DNA from: Streptomyces sp. NBC_01498
GTDB lineage: Bacteria; Actinomycetota; Actinomycetes; Streptomycetales; Streptomycetaceae
Length of the DNA stretch: 64,000 nucleotides
Assembly: GCF_036327775.1 (NCBI RefSeq)
Contig: NZ_CP109598.1
Location: 4,531,001 to 4,595,000, forward strand
Direction of reading: 5' to 3'
The notes below the pieces were generated by a model. It did no database searches, was not told the origin of the DNA, and saw only the letters and a list, made by a program, of their open reading frames with translations. Shown piece by piece: positions 17,640 through 25,512 of this stretch. The position numbers and the translations under genes were made by a program. Numbering within the stretch: the stretch's first letter is position 1; the number at the start of each line of letters is the position of its first letter.

Positions 17640-18830
17640 ATGGGCACCGAGGACTATCTGGAGCAGGCGCGCGAGCTGCTTGAGGACTTTCCCGTGGTCG
17701 ACGGGCACAACGACCTGCCGTGGGCGCTGCGCGAACAGGTCCGCTACGACCTCGACCGCCGTGACATCGCCGAGGACCAGTCGGCGCATCTGCACACCGA
17801 CATCCCGCGCCTGCGGGCGGGCGGGGTGGGGGCACAGTTCTGGTCGGTGTACGTACGGTCCGACCTGGCCGGCGACTCGGCGGTCAGCGCGACCCTCGAA
17901 CAGATCGACGTCGTCGGGCGCCTGATCACCCGCTACGCCGACCTCGTCGCCGCGCGCACCGCCGACGACATGGAGAACGCCCGCCGGGCCGGCCGGATCG
18001 CGTCCCTGATGGGCGCCGAGGGCGGGCACTCCATCAACAACTCCCTCGCCACGCTGCGCGCCCTGCACACCCTGGGCGTGCGCTACATGACGCTCACGCA
18101 CAACGACAACCTGCCGTGGGCCGACTCGGCGACCGACAAGCCGGGCGTGGGCGGACTGTCGCCCTTCGGCCACGAGGTCGTACGCGAGATGAACCGCGCC
18201 GGCATGCTGGTCGACCTCTCGCACGTGGCCGCGACGACCATGCGGGACGCGCTCGCCACGAGCGCCGCGCCGGTGATCTTCTCGCACTCCTCCTCGCGAG
18301 CGGTCTGCGACCACCCGCGCAACGTCCCGGACGACGTGCTGGAACTGCTGCCCGCGAACGGCGGGGTGGCGATGGCCACCTTCGTACCGAAGTTCATCCT
18401 GCCCGAGGCGATCACCTGGACGGAGGCCGCCGACGAGAACATGCGCGCGCAGGGGCTGCACCCGCTGGACACGACGGAGGCGGGGATGCGCGTCCAGCGT
18501 GCGTACGAGGAGGTCAGCCCGCGCCCGGTGGCCACGGCGGCGACGGTCGCCGACCACCTGGACCACATGCGCGAGGTCGCGGGCATCGACCACATCGGCA
18601 TCGGCGGCGACTTCGACGGCACGGCGTTCACGCCGGAGGGTCTGGACGACGTGGCGGGCTACCCGAACCTGATCGCGGAACTCTTCGCCCGCCGCTGGTC
18701 GCCGGAGGACCTGTCCAAGCTCACCTGGCACAACGCGGTACGGGCACTGCGCGGGGCGGAGGACGTGGCGCGGGGGCTGCGGGCGGAGCGGGGGCCGTCG
18801 ACGGCGACGATCGAGGAACTGGACGGGTAG
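17640..18830 (+). CDS. M19 family membrane-type dipeptidase
   Basis: This 396-residue zinc hydrolase resembles renal dipeptidase. Metal ligands sit in DGHNDLPW (HxD), GAEGGHS (Glu), DLSHVA and FSHSS (His), and the late Asp in GGDFDGT. The ATG at 17640 has GTGAGG six bases upstream; the purE stop is only eight bases before it, and a GTG at 17628 overlapping that stop is an alternative. No signal peptide is visible, so it is probably cytoplasmic. The shared operon with purK-purE appears conserved in Streptomyces; the functional link is unclear. Confidence 0.88.
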   Translation: MGTEDYLEQARELLEDFPVVDGHNDLPWALREQVRYDLDRRDIAEDQSAHLHTDIPRLRAGGVGAQFWSVYVRSDLAGDSAVSATLEQIDVVGRLITRYADLVAARTADDMENARRAGRIASLMGAEGGHSINNSLATLRALHTLGVRYMTLTHNDNLPWADSATDKPGVGGLSPFGHEVVREMNRAGMLVDLSHVAATTMRDALATSAAPVIFSHSSSRAVCDHPRNVPDDVLELLPANGGVAMATFVPKFILPEAITWTEAADENMRAQGLHPLDTTEAGMRVQRAYEEVSPRPVATAATVADHLDHMREVAGIDHIGIGGDFDGTAFTPEGLDDVAGYPNLIAELFARRWSPEDLSKLTWHNAVRALRGAEDVARGLRAERGPSTATIEELDG

Positions 18831-18856
18831 GGCCGGGTAAGGCCGAGGGGCGGGGG

Positions 18857-18897
18857 CCCGGTGTACGGGAGCCGGGACCCGGGTCCCGTACACCGGG
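18857..18897. terminator. Bidirectional terminator between dipeptidase and UGDH genes
   Basis: A perfect 14-base stem (18857-18870 with 18884-18897) has a 13-base loop. It lies between two convergent genes, as expected for a two-way terminator. Confidence 0.8.
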
Positions 18898-18946
18898 GTC
18901 GGGCCCTGGGGGTCGTCCGGCTCCCGGGCCGGCGCCCGCCCGGCGC

Positions 18947-20293
18947 TCAGGCCCTCGGCCGCCCCATCGCCCGGTACGTCCAGCCCGCCGCGCGCCAGAC
19001 CGCCGGGTCCAGCGCGTTGCGGCCGTCCAGGATCAGCCGACGCGACGTGGCCTCGCCCAGCGCCGCCGGGTCCAGCTCACGGAACTCGCGCCACTCCGTC
19101 AGGTGCAGCACCACGTCCGCGCCGCGCACCGCCTCCAGCGCGGAATCCGCGTACCCCAGGGTCGGGAAGACTCTGCGCGCGTTGTCCATGCCCTTCGGGT
19201 CGTACACGGTCACCTGGCCGCCCTGGAGGTGGATCTGACCGGCGACGTTCAGCGCGGGGGAGTCCCGTACGTCGTCCGAGTCCGGCTTGAACGTCGCGCC
19301 CAGCACCGCGACCCGCTTGCCCAGGAACGACGAGTCGCCGCCGACGGCCTCGCGCGCCAGCTCCACCATGTGACCCCGGCGCCGCATGTTGATCGAGTCG
19401 ACCTCGCGCAGGAACGTCAGCGCCTGGTCCGCGCCCAGTTCGCCCGCCCGCGCCATGAACGCGCGGATGTCCTTGGGCAGACAGCCGCCGCCGAAGCCGA
19501 TCCCGGCGCGCAGGAACTTCTTCCCGATCCGGTCGTCGTACCCGATGGCCTCCGCCAGCTTCACCACGTCGCCGCCGGCCGCCTCGCAGACCTCGGCCAT
19601 CGCGTTGATGAAGGAGATCTTCGTCGCGAGGAAGGAGTTGGCGGCGGTCTTCACCAGCTCGGCGGTCGGGAAGTCGGTCAGGACGAACGGCGACCCCTCC
19701 GCGAGCGGCGTCGCGTACACCTCGCGCAGCAGCTTCTCGGCGCGCTCGCTGCCGGTGCCCACGACGATCCGGTCCGGGTGGAGGGTGTCCTGGACGGCGA
19801 AGCCCTCGCGCAGGAACTCCGGGTTCCAGGCCAGCTCCACGTCCGGGCCCGCCGGGGCCAGTTCGGTCAGCCGCCGGGCCAGCCGCTCCGCGCTGCCGAC
19901 CGGCACGGTCGACTTGCCGACGACCAGCGCGGCGCGGTCGAGCAGGGGCGCGAGGGAGTCGAAGGCGCTCTCGACGTAGCTCATGTCGCACGCGTTGTCG
20001 CCGTGCTTCTGCGGGGTGTTCACGCAGACGAAGTGGACGTCTCCGAAAGCGCCGACGTCCTCCCAGGAGGTGGTGAAGCGCAGCCGCCCGGTCGATCCCT
20101 CGATACCGGCGACGTGCTTGCGCAGCAGCTCTTCGAGGCCGGGCTCGTACATCGGCACCTTGCCGGCCGACAGCATCTCGATCTTCTCGGGGACGACGTC
20201 GAGCCCGAGCACCTCGAAGCCCAGTTCCGCCATGGCCGCGGCGTGGGTGGCGCCGAGGTAGCCGGTACCGATCACGGTGATCTTGAGGGCCAT
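18947..20293 (-). CDS. ugd: UDP-glucose 6-dehydrogenase
   Basis: This 448-residue enzyme oxidises UDP-glucose to UDP-glucuronate with two NAD+. The NAD fold begins VIGTGYLGATHAAAM. FVCVNTPQK and KSTVPVGS follow, and the active-site Cys sits in GFGGGCLPKD. The UDP-binding end contains LGATFKPDSDDVRDSP. The ATG at 20293 has GGAG seven bases upstream. UDP-glucuronate could feed the wall polymers handled by the LCP cluster nearby. Confidence 0.92.
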   Translation of the reverse strand: MALKITVIGTGYLGATHAAAMAELGFEVLGLDVVPEKIEMLSAGKVPMYEPGLEELLRKHVAGIEGSTGRLRFTTSWEDVGAFGDVHFVCVNTPQKHGDNACDMSYVESAFDSLAPLLDRAALVVGKSTVPVGSAERLARRLTELAPAGPDVELAWNPEFLREGFAVQDTLHPDRIVVGTGSERAEKLLREVYATPLAEGSPFVLTDFPTAELVKTAANSFLATKISFINAMAEVCEAAGGDVVKLAEAIGYDDRIGKKFLRAGIGFGGGCLPKDIRAFMARAGELGADQALTFLREVDSINMRRRGHMVELAREAVGGDSSFLGKRVAVLGATFKPDSDDVRDSPALNVAGQIHLQGGQVTVYDPKGMDNARRVFPTLGYADSALEAVRGADVVLHLTEWREFRELDPAALGEATSRRLILDGRNALDPAVWRAAGWTYRAMGRPRA

Positions 20294-20490
20294 GGGGTGC
20301 TCCTGGTAGTGCGGTCGGTATGCGGTGCGGCCCCTGGGTGCGAACGCGACTGCGATCGCACCGGAGCACGCGGCCCGAGCATATCCGCGCCCCGCCCGCA
20401 CCCCCTCGGGCGCCCGTGCGGCAAGGTGCGGGAGCTGTCGGGAAACTCACGTACGCCGATGGGGGCCGGGCCTCTAAAATCGGAGTTACT

Positions 20491-20502
20491 TAACGGTAGT
20501 TA
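20491..20502. promoter_or_regulatory. TAAC-GGTA-GTTA inverted repeat before acyl-CoA dehydrogenase
   Basis: A perfect 4+4 inverted repeat with a 4-base spacer lies 22 bases before the GTG start, in an AT-rich patch that is unusual for this window. It is a candidate operator for a TetR- or GntR-type fatty-acid regulator. This is inference from position and symmetry. Confidence 0.4.
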
Positions 20503-20524
20503 GCATGCAGGGGAGTGGAAGACC

Positions 20525-21697
20525 GTGGCCGGATCGGCTGATTTCGACCTGTACCGCCCGTCCGAGGAGCACGACATGCTCCGCGACGCCGTGCGTTCGC
20601 TCTCCGAGGCGAAGATCGCGCCGTTCGCCGCCGCCGTGGACGAGGAGGCGCGCTTCCCCCAGGAGGCGCTGGACGCGCTGGTCGCCGCCGATCTGCACGC
20701 CGTCCATGTGCCCGAGGAGTACGGCGGCGCCGGGGCGGACGCCCTGGCCACGGTGATCGTCATCGAGGAGGTGGCCCGCGTCTGCGCGTCGTCCTCCCTG
20801 ATCCCGGCGGTGAACAAGCTCGGCTCGCTGCCGGTGATCCTGGCCGGTGGCGAGGACCTGAAGAAGAAGTACCTGGGCCCGCTGGCCAAGGGCGACGCGA
20901 TGTTCTCGTACTGCCTCTCCGAGCCGGACGCCGGCTCGGACGCGGGCGGCATGAAGACCAAGGCCGTACGGAACGGCGACGGTTACGTCCTCAACGGCGT
21001 GAAGCGGTGGATCACCAACGCCGGTGTCTCCGAGTACTACACGGTCATGGCGGTCACCGACCCCGACCGCCGTACGAAGGGCATCTCGGCGTTCGTCGTC
21101 GAGAAGGGCGACGAGGGTGTCTCGTTCGGCGCCCCGGAGAAGAAGCTCGGCATCAAGGGCTCCCCGACGCGCGAGGTCTACCTGGACAACGTCCGTATCC
21201 CGGCGGACCGCCTGATCGGCGAGGAGGGCACGGGCTTCGCCACGGCGATGAAGACCCTGGACCACACCCGCATCACGATCGCGGCCCAGGCCCTCGGCAT
21301 CGCCCAGGGCGCGCTGGACTACGCGACGGGCTACGTCCAGGAGCGCAAGCAGTTCGGCAAGCCGATCGGTGACTTCCAGGGCGTCCAGTTCATGCTCGCG
21401 GACATGGCGATGAAGCTGGAGGCGGCCCGCCAGCTCACCTACTCGGCGGCGGCCCGCTCCCAGCGCGTCAGCGACGGCGGCGACAAGGAGCAGCTCACGT
21501 TCTTCGGCGCGGCGGCCAAGTGCTTCGCCTCGGACGTGGCGATGGACGTCACGACGGACGCGGTCCAGCTCCTCGGCGGCTACGGCTACACGCGCGACTA
21601 CCCGGTGGAACGGATGATGCGCGACGCCAAGATCACCCAGATCTACGAAGGCACCAACCAGGTGCAGCGGATCGTGATGGCCAGGAACCTGCCGTAG
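20525..21697 (+). CDS. Acyl-CoA dehydrogenase
   Basis: This 390-residue flavoenzyme belongs to the FadE family and introduces the 2,3-double bond into acyl-CoA. The FAD-binding signature CLSEPDAGSDAGGMKT lies near residue 135, with KRWITNAG behind it. The C-terminal domain has QYxxER-like YVQERKQFGKPI and AVQLLGGYGYTRDYPVERM. The catalytic base is in QIYEGTNQVQR. The GTG start follows GGGGAG. A strong terminator follows the stop. Confidence 0.93.
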   Translation: MAGSADFDLYRPSEEHDMLRDAVRSLSEAKIAPFAAAVDEEARFPQEALDALVAADLHAVHVPEEYGGAGADALATVIVIEEVARVCASSSLIPAVNKLGSLPVILAGGEDLKKKYLGPLAKGDAMFSYCLSEPDAGSDAGGMKTKAVRNGDGYVLNGVKRWITNAGVSEYYTVMAVTDPDRRTKGISAFVVEKGDEGVSFGAPEKKLGIKGSPTREVYLDNVRIPADRLIGEEGTGFATAMKTLDHTRITIAAQALGIAQGALDYATGYVQERKQFGKPIGDFQGVQFMLADMAMKLEAARQLTYSAAARSQRVSDGGDKEQLTFFGAAAKCFASDVAMDVTTDAVQLLGGYGYTRDYPVERMMRDAKITQIYEGTNQVQRIVMARNLP

Positions 21698-21715
21698 CTC
21701 CCAGGGCCTCGTAGG

Positions 21716-21757
21716 AGGATCGTCCCCGCCTCCCCGCCTTGTGGCGGGGACGATCCT
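21716..21757. terminator. Terminator after acyl-CoA dehydrogenase
   Basis: A perfect 15-base stem (21716-21730 with 21743-21757) and a 12-base loop lie 18 bases after the stop. It can also serve the convergent ALF-repeat gene. Confidence 0.8.
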
Positions 21758-21832
21758 CGGCCTCGGGCCCCCGTGGGTCAGCCGTGGGTCAGTTGTCGAT
21801 CAGACGTCGATCACCAGTTGATCAGCTGTCGG

Positions 21833-22750
21833 TCAGCCGTCTATCTCGTACTGCCCGGTCACCACGAAGTACCGCAGCTCGTCCGGCGTACCGTCGATGA
21901 CCACCTCGGCGGCGGCGCGGAGAGCGTCGCTGATGGTCGGGTCCGCGAGAATCCGCGCGACGGCGACGCGGTCGTCCTCGGCCTGCGCGAGCCGGTACCC
22001 GGTTTCGATGAAGGCGCGCAGGGCTTCCGGGGTGTTGGTGTCGAGGGTTCGGTTGGCTTCGCGGATGACGGCTCGGTCGCCGTTCTGGGTGGCCTTGTGG
22101 AGGATGCGGGCGGTGGCGACGCGGTCGTCCTCGGCCTGCGCGAGCCGGTACCCGGTTTCGATGAAGGCGCGGAGGGCTTCGGGGGTGTTGGTGTCGAGGG
22201 TTCGGTTGGCTTCGCGGATGACGGCTCGGTCGCCGTTCTGGGTGGCCTTGTGGAGGATGCGGGCGGTGGCGACGCGGTCGTCCTCGGCCTGCGCGAGGCG
22301 GTAGCCGGTTTCGATGAAGGCGCGGAGGGCTTCGGGGGTGTTGGTGTCGAGGGTTCGGTTGGCTTCGCGGATGACGGCTCGGTCGCCGTTCTGGGTGGCC
22401 TTGTGGAGGATGCGGGCGGTGGCGACGCGGTCGTCCTCGGCCTGCGCGAGCCGGTAGCCGGTTTCGATGAAGGCGCGCATCGCCTCCGGGCTGCCGTCGT
22501 TCAGGGCCTTGGTGGCCTCCCGGGCGACTCCTCGGCCACTGTTCTCGTCCGCGAGAATGCGCAGGATCGCGATACGGAGGTCGTCCTCCGACATGTCGTC
22601 CACCGGCACGTCGTCCGCCGGTGTCCCGGCGGCGTCCGCCACGATCGCCGACGCGGCCGGGGAACCGGCGGCGGAAGCCGGGCTCGTCAGGACGAGGGCG
22701 GGCACCAGGGCGGTGGCGGCGACGAGGAGAACGGCGCGGATCGGTCTCAT
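21833..22750 (-). CDS. Secreted ALF-repeat protein
   Basis: This 305-residue protein starts at the ATG at 22750 behind GGAGGC. Residues 1-28 form a signal peptide (RPIRAVLLVAATALVPALVL then an Ala-Ser-Ala-Ala site). An acidic linker follows, then helical repeats of the ALF type found mainly in Streptomyces. Each 51-residue unit contains ALRAFIETGYRLAQAEDDR, ARILHKATQNGDRAVIREAN and a Thr-Pro turn. Three units are almost identical, flanked by more diverged ones at each end. The role of the family is not known to me. The protein is probably exported. Confidence 0.8.
   Translation of the reverse strand: MRPIRAVLLVAATALVPALVLTSPASAAGSPAASAIVADAAGTPADDVPVDDMSEDDLRIAILRILADENSGRGVAREATKALNDGSPEAMRAFIETGYRLAQAEDDRVATARILHKATQNGDRAVIREANRTLDTNTPEALRAFIETGYRLAQAEDDRVATARILHKATQNGDRAVIREANRTLDTNTPEALRAFIETGYRLAQAEDDRVATARILHKATQNGDRAVIREANRTLDTNTPEALRAFIETGYRLAQAEDDRVAVARILADPTISDALRAAAEVVIDGTPDELRYFVVTGQYEIDG
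22001..22459. repeat. Three near-identical 153-bp tandem units inside the ALF gene
   Basis: Units at 22001-22153, 22154-22306 and 22307-22459 differ at only a few bases, such as TACCC against TAGCC. The period of 153 bases equals 51 codons, so gain or loss keeps frame. Silent sites are conserved as well, which points to recent duplication or gene conversion. Confidence 0.9.
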
Positions 22751-23153
22751 GGGTGAGTGCCTCCGTGGTCGAGTCGTCAACTGGTCGAATAATCGAGTGG
22801 CCGGTGCGGAAAGCTTCGCCGCGGCGGGCCACGGAAACCGATGCCCGGATACGGCAGTCTTCGCCGACCGGTCATTGCCGCCCACCGTCTCGGTGGCCGA
22901 AAAGCCGGGATGCCGATCGGGCACCACGCGCGGGCTTCCCTTCCCACCGCCGGTGCGGGGCTCGGTTCTGATCATGCAGAGAAGCTATCAACGGCCACTG
23001 ACAACGCCCCGGGACGTCGTCGCGTGGAAGCTCGACAGGCCGTACGACGAGACCCCGCACTCCCTCACGACGCCCTACGGGCCCACCTGTTGCCGCTGAG
23101 ACGGCGCGGCACGCGGGCCCATGGAGATCGTGCGCTAAGCGACCGCCGGCGCG
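22751..23153. other. Gap upstream of the ALF gene
   Basis: About 400 bases hold no recognised gene. A 41-codon plus-strand frame begins at the ATG at 22974 and ends at the stop at 23097-23099, but it lacks a ribosome site and a family match. The promoter of the ALF gene must lie here. Confidence 0.4.
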
Positions 23154-23400
23154 ACGGGTGACCACGCACCGGTACCTACGGGGCTGACCGCCTACCTCCA
23201 CGGCCCGGCCGCCACCACGAGCACCTCGACCCCCACCTCGTCACCGGATACGCCATGCTCGGCATGCCCGCTCCCGCCCCCGCCCCCGGCCGCGACGAGC
23301 ACGCCACCCTCACCCGGCTCGCCCGCCACTTCGACGAACCGGTCCGCAGGCGAGCTGCCGCATGCGGGCAGCCACCTCCCGCGGGCCGAGTGCTGCCAGC
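23154..23400 (+). pseudogene. Possible relaxase/mobilisation protein fragment
   Basis: GLTAYLHGP in one frame continues as GRHHEHLDPHLVTGYAML and EHATLTRLARHFDEPV in the next. Together they resemble the start of actinobacterial relaxases, where AYL(Y/H)GPGRxxEHxDPHLV is usual. One missing base in the CCCGG run near 23210 would explain the shift. No start or downstream domain survives. The assignment is from memory of the motif and is uncertain. Confidence 0.4.
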
Positions 23401-23432
23401 GCCCACAGCGAACTGAGGCTTCGACCGGAGGA

Positions 23433-24045
23433 TCAGATGCCGATCGTCGGCGGCTGGAACGGCAGTACGGCGATGCCCTCGGCGGCGAATGGAGCCGAGT
23501 CGAGGTACGTCATGCCGCCGGTTCCGCACAGGTACGCGCGGGCACCCGTGAAGGCGCAGAGATCGGCGAGCCGCTGGTAGCGGCCCAGTCCGGCCGGGAG
23601 GCCGCTGCTGTATGGATCTTGCCCTGCCAGCCGAGCCGGCCGAGCAGCGCGCGGGTGGAGACGTCGGCAACCGTGGCGATCCTGCCCGTGCCGTGGGCGT
23701 CCGGTACCGGGGCCAGGGATCGCGCGAGCGCAGGCCAGTAAGGGCTGGCTCCGTAGTACTGCCGCAGCGTCCCCGCGGTCTTCCGGCGGGCCCGGCCGGG
23801 ATCGTCGATCAGCGCGTCCCGAATGAGTGTCGGCCGCCTGTGAGGGAGGTGGGTGGGGATGGTCAGCCACTGTCGACGACCCGGTTCGTCAAGGGTCCGG
23901 AGCCGGGCTCGGTGTTGGAAGTCGCGGGGGGTGAACTGCGCGTCGTTCAGGACAATCCAGTAGTCCGCCCGCGAACAGCTTGGTCGGCGTGGTCAGTCTC
24001 GGGAAGCGGTTGGGCTGGTGGATGGCGCACAACCCACCGGGCCCC
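23433..24045 (-). pseudogene. WbqC-like family protein gene, broken by two frameshifts
   Basis: Three frame segments join into one WbqC-like protein. The first reads CAIHQPNRFPRLTTPTKLFA. The second, after an extra G near 23968, reads ADYWIVLNDAQFTPRDFQHR and RKTAGTLRQYYGASPYWPAL. The third, after one lost base near 23612, reads YSSGLPAGLGRYQRLADL and YLCGTGGMTYLDSAPF to the stop. WbqC-like proteins occur in glycan or glycopeptide gene clusters. It lies a few bases behind the intact YdcF gene on the same strand, so both once formed an operon. Confidence 0.75.
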
Positions 24046-24051
24046 GGCAGG

Positions 24052-24720
24052 TCAGGAAGTGATGAGACGGCTGGTGAAGCCGTCGCGGATGAGGGATTCG
24101 TACGCGGCGTGCACGTCCTCCGGGACCTCCTGCTCGATGGCGAATCCGAGCTTCGGATACTCGATGACCCGCTGAAGGTCGCCGACGAGCATGTCCAGGA
24201 CGAGCTTCTCGTCCCCGATGGACTTCACGTAGTCGTCGAACTCCAGCGGTTCCGACGCGCAGAGGATCTCGACATCGGGCCACAGCTTGCGGGCGGTCGC
24301 GAACGACCGCCGTTCCATGTAGGGCTTGGAGACCAGCAGCACCGTGCTCGGGGTGATGCCGGCGGTGGCGAGGACCGCACGGGAGAGGGTGATGTTCTGC
24401 CCGGTGTTTCCGGCGTCCGGTTCCAGCAGGATCGCTTCGGCGGGGACGCCCAGGTCGATGGCGTGTTCACGGAAGTGGACGGCCTCGCCGCGCGGGAAGA
24501 CCTGGGCGGTGGTGGGGCTGTTGCCGCCGGTGAAAACCAAAGTCGGGAACAGACCGGCGCGGTAGAGCTCGACGGAGCGAGTGGCGACGCCGAGGTCATG
24601 GCTGCCAAGACCGATCGCCGCATCGACAGGCCGCAGTTGGTGGTGCATCTGGTGGTGGTCCCAGATCAGCACGGCCCGGTGCCACTGGTCCTCGGTGACG
24701 GCCTGCTGGTTGTCGCTCAC
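24052..24720 (-). CDS. YdcF/SanA family protein (DUF218)
   Basis: This 222-residue protein belongs to the DUF218 family. It shows AAIGLGSHDLGVATRSVELY, LFPTLVFTGGNS, HAIDLGVPAEAILLEPDAGN and TGQNITLSRAVL, the usual core of YdcF proteins. A GTG at 24720 has GGGAGAG five bases upstream, better than the earlier TTG. No membrane helix is visible, so it resembles the soluble, possibly nucleotide-binding branch. It is the only intact gene in a decayed island, followed by the broken WbqC gene. Confidence 0.8.
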   Translation of the reverse strand: MSDNQQAVTEDQWHRAVLIWDHHQMHHQLRPVDAAIGLGSHDLGVATRSVELYRAGLFPTLVFTGGNSPTTAQVFPRGEAVHFREHAIDLGVPAEAILLEPDAGNTGQNITLSRAVLATAGITPSTVLLVSKPYMERRSFATARKLWPDVEILCASEPLEFDDYVKSIGDEKLVLDMLVGDLQRVIEYPKLGFAIEQEVPEDVHAAYESLIRDGFTSRLITS

Positions 24721-24858
24721 GCGTCTCTCCCTGGTCACCGCAGCCGGGGGCAAGTCGGCCCCGCGTTCATGGCCCTGATGCCCTCGATGCTGCGTAGTTG
24801 GTGCACGAGTCCGTACTGCGCGGCTGTGCGGGTGGCCCGATCGAGGACGAGGATTCCA

Positions 24859-24963
24859 TCATCGCGGGTCGCCCTGGACGACGTTGGTCTCGCGCCCGTC
24901 CTCGGGGCGCTCGTCGAGGTACGCGGCGAGCGTGGAGCGGATGTGCTGGGCCGTGATGGGCAT
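24859..24963 (-). pseudogene. N-terminal fragment of a NUDIX-type hydrolase
   Basis: The 34-codon frame starts with PITAQHIRSTLAAYLDERPE, the usual N-terminus of a group of actinobacterial NUDIX hydrolases. The NUDIX box is absent. The matching C-terminal part appears on the opposite strand at 25064-25248, so an inversion or two events split the gene. Confidence 0.5.
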
Positions 24964-25063
24964 GATGATCACCTGTTGAAGTAGGAGAGCCAGGTTGCCG
25001 CGATGGACTCGCGGTCGGGTGCGGGTACCCCGCCGTGGTGCCGGCGGCCTCACTCAGGCCCTG

Positions 25064-25248
25064 CACTTCATCGATATCGCCCGCAGCAGTGGGGCCACCA
25101 CCAGCACTTCGACTTCCGGTTCCTCTTCCGTACCACCGCCGACATCGGCGAACCGCAGACCGAAGAGGTCGCGGATTACGCATGGCGCCGAGTGGAGAGC
25201 CTGGCTGATGAACGTCTCAGGAGGCGAGTCGCACGCGTCCTTCTCTGA
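25064..25248 (+). pseudogene. C-terminal fragment of a NUDIX-type hydrolase
   Basis: The plus strand reads HHQHFDFRFLFRTTADIGEP, then TEEVADYAWRRVESLADERL. This is the typical C-terminal part behind a NUDIX box, where HxHFDFRFxFR and TxExxxxxW are conserved. No start codon or NUDIX box precedes it. Confidence 0.6.
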
Positions 25249-25456
25249 GAGACGAGAACGCGGCGGCGACGCCAGCTCTCCGCGACGCGAGGCGGGGATC
25301 AGCTCACTGAGCCCGCATCATCATCCGGCAAGGTCGAACTGACGCAGCCACTCGGGAACTCCTTCGCCAACCGTGCCGACAAGCCCCCCGCTCAGCAGCA
25401 ACATGTAACGCTGTCGCGCCCATGAGCTGCACGAGCATCGGATGCACTTCAAGGCG

Positions 25457-25498
25457 GCGGGCTGACCACCTACGGATATCCGTAGGTGGTCAGCCCGC
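25457..25498. terminator. 42-base perfect palindrome after the first LCP gene
   Basis: The 21-base arms at 25457-25477 and 25478-25498 are exact reverse complements with no loop, centred on GATATC. It begins 15 bases after the LCP stop on the minus strand. A terminator is the simplest role, and the central bases would form the loop. Confidence 0.75.
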
Positions 25499-25512
25499 GC
25501 GGGCGTGGCCCG

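Noticed and set aside
18116..20503. Very long open frames opposite or out of phase with known genes, also at 32292-35150 and 59888-62854
   Set aside because: They lie across clear genes in other frames, have Arg/Gly/His-rich sequence and no domain. High GC content leaves such frames open by chance.
22001..22459. Regular repeats considered as a CRISPR array
   Set aside because: The units are 153 bp, contiguous without spacers, and code a clean protein repeat.
22974..23099. 41-codon frame beginning QRSYQRPL as a small peptide gene
   Set aside because: There is no ribosome site, no known family, and no export or modification gene beside it.
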